From Planctomycetota bacterium (GTDB taxonomy: Bacteria; Planctomycetota; Planctomycetia; Pirellulales; Pirellulaceae): a stretch of 8,165 nt of DNA. The notes under the pieces were generated by a model, which made no database searches, was not told the origin of the DNA, and was given only the letters and a program-made list of their open reading frames with translations. Both the position numbers and the translations under genes were made by a program. Below, piece after piece: positions 1 through 5,465 of the stretch. The DNA is taken from contig JAPLNJ010000166.1 of the NCBI GenBank assembly GCA_026692885.1, positions 1-8,165 of the forward strand, written 5' to 3'. Positions within the stretch are counted from its first letter, which is position 1. The number at the start of each line of letters is the position of its first letter.

Positions 1-2
1 GA

Positions 3-203
3 ATCCTGTGGGGGCCGGCGCCGGCCGCCGGCAACGCGGTCGAGATGACCAATGCTCTGAAGAAGGTCTCCCGCCTGCTCGCCCACGCTAAGACCAACAA
101 CGGCAGCCTGGATACTGGTCGGCCATCGGCCGTCATCGATCTGCGTCCCAAAGAAGAAGAATTGCGGACGGCCAAGCGGCAAGCAACACCGCCAGGACGC
201 TGA
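3..203 (+). CDS. 3' end of an unidentified gene (partial)
   Basis: An open frame enters from the left edge and ends at TGA 201-203, giving 66 residues. Its third codon positions are mostly G or C, which suits a real gene in this genome, and the other two plus frames close within about 90 bases. The visible tail has a likely amphipathic helix (EMTNALKKVSRLLAHAK) followed by a charged, polar end (RPKEEELRTAKRQ). I do not recognise the family. The neighbouring csrA is on the opposite strand and the two genes converge, so the context gives no functional clue. In many bacteria csrA lies near flagellar genes, but nothing in this fragment proves a flagellar role. The gene ends three bases before a palindromic repeat. 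Confidence 0.5.
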   Translation: MLWGPAPAAGNAVEMTNALKKVSRLLAHAKTNNGSLDTGRPSAVIDLRPKEEELRTAKRQATPPGR

Positions 204-205
204 GC

Positions 206-268
206 GTAGGTCAGGCTTTCCAGCCTGACACTCGAAGCACAGACGTCAGGCTAGAAAGCCTGACCTAC
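206..268. repeat. Double-hairpin palindromic repeat (REP/BIME-like)
   Basis: Two 24-base arms, 206-229 and 245-268, are inverted copies that agree at 23 of 24 positions. Each arm also folds alone: GTCAGGCT (210-217) pairs with AGCCTGAC (222-229) across a TTCC loop, and the same 8-bp stem recurs at 245-252 and 257-264 across AGAA. Two similar hairpins in inverted orientation are the layout of REP/BIME elements mobilised by RAYT (Y1-type) transposases. The element lies between the 3' ends of two convergent genes, so it could also act as a bidirectional transcript end, although it has no clear T-tract. Confidence 0.85.
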
Positions 269-289
269 GGGTGGACATTGAACTGCGCG

Positions 290-490
290 TCAGCGCTGGG
301 GTTCAGGCACTCGCCGCTGTTCCGCCCCGCGCTCCTCCATCTGGTCCTTTAGCTCCTGACGAATGACCGCCATGTCCAAGGGCGCTTCAATTCCTATGCG
401 CACGCCGTTACCCGTGATGCGGACCACCGTGACGGCAATGTTGTCACCGATGAGAATCCGTTCTCCGATCTTGCGACTGAGTACGAGCAT
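290..490 (-). CDS. csrA: Carbon storage regulator CsrA
   Basis: This 66-residue protein matches CsrA over its whole core. It opens with MLVLSRKIGERILIG and contains the VRIGIEAP strand and the IRQEL segment. L4, R6 and R44, the residues that contact RNA in the family, are present. CsrA is a small homodimeric cytoplasmic protein that binds GGA-containing hairpins in mRNA leaders and changes translation or stability, typically of motility, carbon-storage and biofilm genes. The C-terminal tail after residue 53 (EERGAEQRRVPEPQR) is short, polar and variable, as is usual. The ATG at 490 is the only start compatible with the conserved N-terminus, and the Shine-Dalgarno is weak. The gene stands alone on the minus strand, with a palindromic repeat 22 bases beyond its stop. 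No FliW or flagellar gene is visible. Confidence 0.97.
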   Translation of the reverse strand: MLVLSRKIGERILIGDNIAVTVVRITGNGVRIGIEAPLDMAVIRQELKDQMEERGAEQRRVPEPQR

Positions 491-1026
491 TGCTTTGCCT
501 GAGCCTCAGGATGCCGACCACTAACAACCACGTTCATCCGTCTGTGCCGTGGCACTTGGTGGCCCGATCCTCCTTGAAAAGCGGTGAGCGAACTGGTAAA
601 CCGACGACTATCCTCACTACCTGTGGCACAAAACCTGCGTGAGCGTCTCGCAATCTGCGAAAATGGTAGCAGTGCCAGCTAAGAAAAGCAAGCCGGTGCG
701 GCATGGTGCAGGGCGGCTTTACGTGGACCGGTCTCTCCGAGACCGGGTTTCGCGTCTCGGAGAGACGCGACCACGTGGGCGTGCCGCCGGCCCGCGATGG
801 GTAAATTATTTCCGTCCGCTTGCCCATGACTCCGAGCTAGCACTTACGGCAGTTGGCAGGCTCCTGATCAGGCCCCTGCTAGCCTAGGTAAAGTCGCCGC
901 AAATTCGCAAGTTCATTTAACCGATACCATCGGCAAAGCCGAAATAACCCATACACTTTTACAGGAGTGAACGGAGTTCCCCGAGAGGCCACGGTTCTTT
1001 TGCACCAACCACGGATGGCACGGCTC
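491..1026. other. Intergenic region between csrA and the BBP7 gene
   Basis: This 536-base stretch separates two divergently oriented genes, so both promoters should lie here, but I see no convincing -35/-10 pair on either strand. It contains the double-hairpin repeat at 721-776. Open frames crossing it on both strands translate the palindrome into SRLSETR-type strings and look spurious. Just upstream of BBP7 are two small overlapping hairpins that cannot form together: CCGAT-ACC-ATCGG (921-933) and CGGC-AAA-GCCG (931-941). Their function is unknown and they may be chance. Confidence 0.6.
721..776. repeat. Second double-hairpin palindromic repeat
   Basis: Arms 721-743 and 754-776 are inverted copies agreeing at 20 of 23 positions. 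Each half folds on its own: CCGGTCTC-TCC-GAGACCGG (728-746) and CGCGTCTC-GGA-GAGACGCG (751-769). Two of the three arm differences are balanced inside each hairpin: where one stem has CG/CG the other has GC/GC, so both stems stay perfectly paired. The sequence is unrelated to the repeat at 206-268 but has the same architecture. It lies in the gap between csrA and BBP7, with no transposase nearby. Confidence 0.85.
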
Positions 1027-2346
1027 ATGGCACGAAATTTTCGAATCTGCGTCTTCTTGTCGCTTGGTTGCTGTCTGAGCTGCGTAGTCGCGTCGGCCGT
1101 CGCCGCCGACTTGCGATCCTCGATCGACGAGCGGACAATCGTCCGTACCGTATCCGTCCAGCAGGCGACGGAGGTTGAACCGCAACCAGAGCCGGAATTG
1201 GAGTCGATACCGGGGTACACCACCGAAGAGATGGGGTACGACGCCGGTTATCTGCCGAGTTGCGGCTGCGACGATTGTGGGTGTGCCGATCAGACGTGGG
1301 CCGGTGTGGAGTACCTGCTGTGGTGGCGAAACGGCCGATACTTTCCGGCGCTCGTGACCACGCAACCCAGTGACGGTACGTTGCCGGGAGCTACAGTCCT
1401 GTTCGGCGGCGGCGAGATTCAGGAAGTGGCCCGGCCCGGCGGACGGCTGGAGGTCGGGCATTGGTTCGACAACAATCACTGCTTGGGCATCGGCGGCCAC
1501 TTGGTGGCGATTGCCAATGCACCGGTGAACATGGCGCTAACGAGCGACCAACTGAGTTTCATCGCCCGGCCGTTCTGGGACGCCGACCCCGCTTGGAATG
1601 TTCCCCGGATGCAACCGATCGCCGACACCAGCATCAAGCAACCTGGCAGGATTGACCTGAGCACCGGTTCGGAAGTCTTGGCCAGCGATGTCTTCGTGCG
1701 GTGGCTGTTATACCGGGAGAGGTGGGCACGGCTGGACTTCCTCTTGGGATACCAATTCGCTCGCATCGACGAGAACTTAGTGGTAAATACCTATACGGAC
1801 GGGCGAGCCATAGACAAAATAAAGGCGGAGATCTACGTACGGGATGAATTCTCGACACGGAACGAGTACAACGCCGGCCATTTTGGTCTGCAAGGTGAAT
1901 ACGTAAGAGGCCGTTGGGGCCTAGAACTGCTCGCCAAATTCGGCTTCGGGACCATGCGCGAACAGGTGTCGATCAGCGGCTTGACCAAGACGGTGACTGG
2001 CCCTCCCCCCCTCGGTGTTGCTGAGAAACAAATGGGCCTGTTGGCTCTACCCACGAATATCAACACCTATAACCAGGACAGTTTCTGTTTCATGGACGAC
2101 GTGGGCGTCAAATTGGCTTTTTGCCCGGTCGAGCGTTTGAAGCTGTCGGTCGGCTACTCGTTGATGTACTGGAGTAATGTGGTGCGCCCTGGCGATCAGA
2201 TTGACGCGTTCGGTAACCAGCCAATCATCGATACACGGCAATACCAACAGCCGCCACCTCCCGGAGTGACGCATCCTGCATTTGCGTTTAATACCACGAG
2301 CTTCATGGTTCATGGATTGAACCTAGGCCTGGAAGTCCGGTTCTAG
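1027..2346 (+). CDS. BBP7-family outer membrane beta-barrel protein
   Basis: The product is a predicted 439-residue porin-like outer-membrane protein of the BBP7 family, which is expanded in planctomycetes; substrate and partners are unknown. Family hallmarks are WAGVEYLLWWRNGRYFPALV (residues 91-110), then TVLFGGGEIQEVARPGGRLE and a GHWFD strand, and a C-terminus GLNLGLEVRF ending in Phe, as outer-membrane barrels do. I chose ATG 1027 because it places a classical signal peptide at residues 1-27, with a basic start, a hydrophobic core and likely cleavage after ASAVAA. In-frame alternatives are ATG 1015 and GTG 967, which add 4 or 20 residues before it; none has a well-placed Shine-Dalgarno. 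Between the signal peptide and the barrel is an acidic linker rich in Glu/Pro and a Cys cluster CGCDDCGC (Cys 79, 81, 84, 86). A Pro run (QQPPPPG) precedes the last strand. The stop codon lies inside a CTAG that flanks a possible inserted element. Confidence 0.93.
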   Translation: MARNFRICVFLSLGCCLSCVVASAVAADLRSSIDERTIVRTVSVQQATEVEPQPEPELESIPGYTTEEMGYDAGYLPSCGCDDCGCADQTWAGVEYLLWWRNGRYFPALVTTQPSDGTLPGATVLFGGGEIQEVARPGGRLEVGHWFDNNHCLGIGGHLVAIANAPVNMALTSDQLSFIARPFWDADPAWNVPRMQPIADTSIKQPGRIDLSTGSEVLASDVFVRWLLYRERWARLDFLLGYQFARIDENLVVNTYTDGRAIDKIKAEIYVRDEFSTRNEYNAGHFGLQGEYVRGRWGLELLAKFGFGTMREQVSISGLTKTVTGPPPLGVAEKQMGLLALPTNINTYNQDSFCFMDDVGVKLAFCPVERLKLSVGYSLMYWSNVVRPGDQIDAFGNQPIIDTRQYQQPPPPGVTHPAFAFNTTSFMVHGLNLGLEVRF

Positions 2347-2444
2347 GAGTCTGTCCGAGTATTGCCAACTTGCACAATGGGTTGTAGGACTGGCGTCACT
2401 AGCAGATACATTCCATCGTGGTTTGCGTGAATACAGACTCCTAG
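2343..2444. repeat. Inverted repeat flanked by CTAG: candidate miniature element
   Basis: CTAGGAGTCTGT (2343-2354) and its exact complement ACAGACTCCTAG (2433-2444) enclose 78 bases without an ORF. One reading is a non-autonomous element with terminal repeats GAGTCTGT...ACAGACTC flanked by CTAG, a 4-bp target of the YTAR type used by IS5-group elements. The repeats do not clearly extend beyond 8 bases inside the CTAG, so this may be a decayed copy or a plain hairpin. The left CTAG contains the BBP7 stop codon. Confidence 0.5.
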
Positions 2445-2820
2445 CACCAAACGACATTTTGGCCCCTGCGCGCAAAGCATGAGACTTAACGGTTCAGCAG
2501 AGACGGGGCGTGAGACAAGGGGTCAGACGTACAGATTTCAGTTTTCGCGGTCATGTGCCCAAGCCTAGGGAAAGCCTTCTGTCCGCGAAGACTGAAATCT
2601 GTACGTCTGACCCCAGCTGGCGCTCCGTCTCTGCGAAACCGCAAAACCCCATGCTTGACACCGACAACCCCGAAAACCGTTTGGTGCTAGTGTGCGCAAC
2701 GTTCCGATCCAGGCCTTCCTGCTCGGCCAACTCATCCCAATCCTCCGATTGTGTACAGGAACGCAATCAGATGTTATCTTTGGGGACCGGTACGTACGTC
2801 ATCCCTGAACCGAGTGCGGC
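2347..2820. other. Intergenic region between BBP7 and the CAP gene
   Basis: This 474-base gap is dominated by two palindromic structures, 2343-2444 and 2490-2641. The remaining 2642-2820 should hold the promoter of the CAP gene. A TTGACA occurs at 2655-2660, but the sequence 17 bases further (CGTTTG) is a poor -10, so I do not call a promoter. The open frames crossing this region translate the palindrome and resemble no known protein. Confidence 0.55.
2490..2641. repeat. Nested 152-bp palindromic element (MITE/RAYT-type candidate)
   Basis: The inner arms, 2519-2550 and 2583-2614, are 32 bases long and pair at 31 positions; both contain GTCAGACGTACAGATTTCAG or its complement. After short unpaired bulges (8 bases left, 6 right) the pairing resumes in outer arms 2490-2510 and 2621-2641, which match at 18 of 21 positions. 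The central loop is 2551-2582. The whole forms a long two-tier hairpin with no ORF of its own. Repeats ending in GTCTGACCCC are, from general knowledge, often found with REP-associated (Y1/IS200-like) transposases, but no transposase is present here. Confidence 0.85.
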
Positions 2821-4563
2821 ATGGCCATCTTTCTTGAAGCGGATACTGCGGACAAGCCCGCTTGTCAATCCACCGCTGGCGTTGTTGCCCGCCGTCGGGT
2901 TGCGCGCCGTCGGGTTGCGCGCCGTCGCGCCCGGGGGATCGCTTCGCGCGTGCTGTTTCTGGAGCGGCTGGAGGAGCGGTCCCTGCTGACCGCCGCGACC
3001 CCCGCCGTCACACTGTCCGACGCGGACCAGCTGATGATCGAGCTGATCAACCGGGCCCGCGCCGATCCGGCGGCTGAGGCCGCCCGCTACGGCATCGACC
3101 TGAATGCGGGCCTCCCCGCCGGCACCATCTCGACGATGGCGAAACCGGCGCTGGCGCCCGAACAGTCGTTGATTGACATGTCGGAATTCCACACGCAGTG
3201 GATGCTGGACAACGACACGTTTTCGCACGACGGCCCTCTGGGCGAGACCCTCAGTAATCGGGCTGACAATTACGGCTACTCCTACACCGTGATTGGGGAG
3301 AACCTCGCTTGGGTGGGTGGCGGGGGGGCTGCCGATCCTTTGGCGACCGCGGTGACGGCCCTGCAGGAGAATCTGTTTCGCAGCGTGGAACACCGGAAGA
3401 ATATGTTGCGGCCGGACTTCGTCGAAGTCGGTGTGGGTGTCCGCACGGGGCCCTTCCGTTCGGACGGCGTCGTCTACAATGCCACGCTGGTCACGGTGGA
3501 CTTTGGCAGCCGGGGCGGAAGTCACTACTTCACGGGCGTGGCTTACGCGAATCCGGTGGTCGGCGATCCCTTTTTCGCCATCGGCCAAGGTCTGAACCTC
3601 GTGACTGTCAGCGCGGCAGCGGTAGACGACAGCGTTACCTACACCACGACCACAGGGACCTCGGGCGGGTATGCCTTACCGGTGCCTCCCGGGACCTATA
3701 ACCTGCTGGCCCAGGGCGGAACTCTGACCAACAGCATTGCGCACCAGCAAGTGACGCTTGGCGCGAGCGATGTCAAGGTCGACTTCATCGCAGGCGGTGT
3801 GGCGTCACCCGAGGCAATGGACGACGTGGCGATGTGTGTCCAAGGCCAGTCCGTCGTCCTGGCCGTGTTGGCCAACGACACCGCGGAGGGGGCTCTCAAT
3901 CCTCAGCTTGTACAGCTCGTGGATGCTCCGCACCATGGCGCGGCGACAGCCAACCTGATCACCGGTGAGGTGTCCTATGTGCCGGAGGTCAGTTACGTCG
4001 GCCTGGACAGTTTCACCTATCGCGTGTCGGACTTGCAGGGGAATCTCTCGCAGTTGGCTCAGGTGCAGGTTGCGGTCATCGATCCCGCCCAGCACCCATG
4101 GGAAAACCCGCTACTCCCTTGCGACGTGAACGGCGACGGGTCGGTCACGCCCCTGGATGCCCTGTTTCTCATCAATCAAATCAATACTCACGGCAGTGGC
4201 ACGCTGCCGACTCCGTCTCCCAACGGGTCGTTCCCACTGCCTTATCTGGATGTCAACGGGGACGGAATCCTGACGGCCTTGGACGTGTTGCTAGTGGTGA
4301 ACCGCCTGAACGGGACCACCAGCGGTGAAGGAGAATACATGTCCTTCTCCGCATCCGTGCAGGGGCTGCCGCCGAGCGTGACCAGTTCCGCGCCGGCCAG
4401 CGGCACACCGCTGGACCGGGACGCCTTTTCGCTCCGGCCGTGGACCGCGACACAAGACGGCCACGCGACTCCGAGTCTCGACGGTGCCGACGGGGTCTGG
4501 GCGGACCAGGAACCGTGGCTGACGGACATCGCCGCCCACGTGACGCAGGCCCGCTGGAAGTAA
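2821..4563 (+). CDS. Secreted CAP-domain protein with LEPR-XLL motif and dockerin repeats
   Basis: The 580-residue product is a modular, probably exported protein. Order of parts: an Arg-rich N-terminus with three VARRR repeats (22-36); VLFLERLEERSLL (44-56), the planctomycete LEPR-XLL-type motif; a CAP/SCP domain (about 67-230) with FSHDG (H136), IGENLA (E160) and EHRKNML (H191), matching the conserved His/Glu cluster; a carboxypeptidase-regulatory or SdrD-like beta domain (about 234-326); a cadherin/Big_9-like domain (about 330-420) with VLANDT and GLDSFTYRVSD; and two dockerin-like calcium loops, DVNGDGSVTPLDA (435-447) and DVNGDGILTALDV (477-489). A low-complexity tail ends in WLTDIAAHVTQARWK. 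CAP domains are secreted and functionally diverse; dockerin repeats bind calcium and often partner proteins, but no cohesin is seen here. ATG 2821 is the only reasonable start, since an in-frame TGA lies at 2806 and no other start follows nearby. The Shine-Dalgarno is weak. Confidence 0.94.
   Translation: MAIFLEADTADKPACQSTAGVVARRRVARRRVARRRARGIASRVLFLERLEERSLLTAATPAVTLSDADQLMIELINRARADPAAEAARYGIDLNAGLPAGTISTMAKPALAPEQSLIDMSEFHTQWMLDNDTFSHDGPLGETLSNRADNYGYSYTVIGENLAWVGGGGAADPLATAVTALQENLFRSVEHRKNMLRPDFVEVGVGVRTGPFRSDGVVYNATLVTVDFGSRGGSHYFTGVAYANPVVGDPFFAIGQGLNLVTVSAAAVDDSVTYTTTTGTSGGYALPVPPGTYNLLAQGGTLTNSIAHQQVTLGASDVKVDFIAGGVASPEAMDDVAMCVQGQSVVLAVLANDTAEGALNPQLVQLVDAPHHGAATANLITGEVSYVPEVSYVGLDSFTYRVSDLQGNLSQLAQVQVAVIDPAQHPWENPLLPCDVNGDGSVTPLDALFLINQINTHGSGTLPTPSPNGSFPLPYLDVNGDGILTALDVLLVVNRLNGTTSGEGEYMSFSASVQGLPPSVTSSAPASGTPLDRDAFSLRPWTATQDGHATPSLDGADGVWADQEPWLTDIAAHVTQARWK
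2884..2928 (+). repeat. Three tandem 15-bp repeats encoding VARRR
   Basis: Three consecutive 15-base units (2884-2898, 2899-2913, 2914-2928), nearly identical (GTTGCGCGCCGTCGG type), encode VARRR three times in the CAP-protein N-terminus. The unit is a multiple of three, so copy-number change by slippage would keep the frame and only lengthen or shorten the basic stretch before the LEPR-XLL-type motif. Confidence 0.9.
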
Positions 4564-4569
4564 GCTCGT

Positions 4570-4618
4570 CTCAGGAGAGCTGCGCAATCCTGAGCTGTAA
4601 GACGCAACGCCTTCGGCG
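4570..4618. terminator. Possible hairpins between convergent genes
   Basis: The 100-base gap between the convergent CAP and membrane-protein genes contains CTCAGGA...TCCTGAG (4570-4576 with 4588-4594, 11-base loop) and ACGCC-TTC-GGCGT (4606-4618). Either could end transcription, but neither is followed by a T-tract on either strand, so this rests mainly on position. Confidence 0.3.
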
Positions 4619-4663
4619 TGGGAAGTGCAAACAAATGCGCGACTTCAAAACAGGCGCGTCGAG

Positions 4664-5119
4664 CTAGTGTGGGTCTATCGTTTCTATCCGCGTGTCGTCT
4701 TCCAAGAGCAACGGCGGTCGGCCGAACCTGACTCGCAGTCGATTGATCTTCCCGGCGACTCCGTGGCGGTTGATCAACCAACGTTCCACTCGCCGCTTGC
4801 GGGGAAAGTCGATGAGGACCAAGCCGATCAAGATGGTCAAGAGCCCTTGGCCGGGGACGCCGGGCAAGGCCAGGACGATCCCCGTCAGAACGAGCAGGAC
4901 GCCGAGGAGGTTCTTGAGAATTTTGACCGACCACCGCACCACGGGGTGACGATCGATCCAGAAATCGCGTGCGTGGCTGTCCAGGAAGAACGTGGCAGGC
5001 AACTGCACCAACAGGGCCCCGACAACCAAGACGCTGACGGCGGACGACAGCAGGAAGAGCGGAATTCCCCAGATCGCAAACAGCCAACGGAAGCCGAACA
5101 GACGGATGTTCATGTTCAT
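4664..5119 (-). CDS. Small PGPGW-like membrane protein
   Basis: The 151-residue protein has a hydrophobic N-terminal segment (about 13-45), long enough for one or two membrane spans, then a loop rich in charged and aromatic residues (SHARDFWIDRHPVVRW), and a hydrophobic hairpin (68-104) broken by PGVPGQG (86-92). It ends in a basic cytoplasmic-looking tail beginning FPRKRRVERW. The hairpin with a Pro/Gly turn, the following hydrophobic stretch and FP+basic cluster resembles the PGPGW family of putative transmembrane proteins, whose function is unknown; here the signature reads PGVPGQG. I chose ATG 5119 because GGTGAG lies five bases upstream; GTG 5125 and ATG 5113 are alternatives. The gene is alone on its strand, convergent with the CAP gene, so there is no operon context. 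Confidence 0.82.
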   Translation of the reverse strand: MNMNIRLFGFRWLFAIWGIPLFLLSSAVSVLVVGALLVQLPATFFLDSHARDFWIDRHPVVRWSVKILKNLLGVLLVLTGIVLALPGVPGQGLLTILIGLVLIDFPRKRRVERWLINRHGVAGKINRLRVRFGRPPLLLEDDTRIETIDPH

Positions 5120-5465
5120 CTGCACTCACCGTACAAGTTCCACGCCATGCGCGTCAGTATGTCGCCAAGTTAGCGGCCCTGCAATGTGCCGATTGGCGCG
5201 CCGAGCGGACGCATCGCCGTGCCGCCCTGAGTGATTGACGATGCTATCGCCAGCGAGCGGACTCTGATAGACTCTTGGGCGAGATCGTCGAATCCCGTGC
5301 AGAAATGCTTCCCTTGCCCCAAAGAGTTAGCCGCCGGTGAAGACGGCCAGCATTCTGTTCTTCGTTGCCGAGTACTGTGGCGGGAAGCTGCGGGTTCTGT
5401 AGCGAGTTTGGCTGTTTTCATCAGACTGAGTAAATGGTTTGCCGATTAAATTCGGTAAGGACGGC
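5120..5465. other. Intergenic region downstream of the recombinase
   Basis: This 346-base stretch lies between the recombinase 3' end and the start of the membrane-protein gene. Short open frames cross it on both strands, but their translations show no domain, no good ribosome site and no hydrophobic pattern. It must hold the promoter of the membrane-protein gene, but no clear -35/-10 is visible. If the recombinase marks one end of an island, an attachment site could lie here; I find no tRNA-like arm or duplicated core to prove it. Confidence 0.5.

Noticed and set aside
534..887. Overlapping 97-aa (minus) and 82-aa (plus) open frames
   Set aside because: Both run through the palindromic repeat at 721-776, lack ribosome sites and give low-complexity translations of the repeat.
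2655..2683. TTGACA as a promoter -35 for the CAP gene
   Set aside because: The hexamer at the expected 17-base spacing (CGTTTG) is a poor -10 match.
2510..2989. 159-aa plus-strand open frame ahead of the CAP gene
   Set aside because: It translates the 152-bp palindrome and then overlaps the well-supported CAP gene in another frame.
2767..3588. 273-aa minus-strand open frame
   Set aside because: Antisense to the CAP domain; its length follows from GC-rich codon structure on the other strand, and it resembles no known domain.
4242..5129. 295-aa minus-strand open frame
   Set aside because: It spans the 3' part of the CAP gene antisense and overlaps the membrane-protein gene in a different frame; the latter has clear membrane segments and a family signature.
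4625..5173. 182-aa plus-strand open frame
   Set aside because: Antisense shadow of the PGPGW-like gene; Gln/Asp-rich translation with no domain.
5283..5305. GTCGAATCCCG, resembling a tRNA T-loop
   Set aside because: The flanking bases do not form a five-pair T-stem or acceptor stem, so no tRNA is supported.
5170..5449. Short open frames on both strands in the gap after the recombinase
   Set aside because: No ribosome site, domain, membrane pattern or codon preference supports them.
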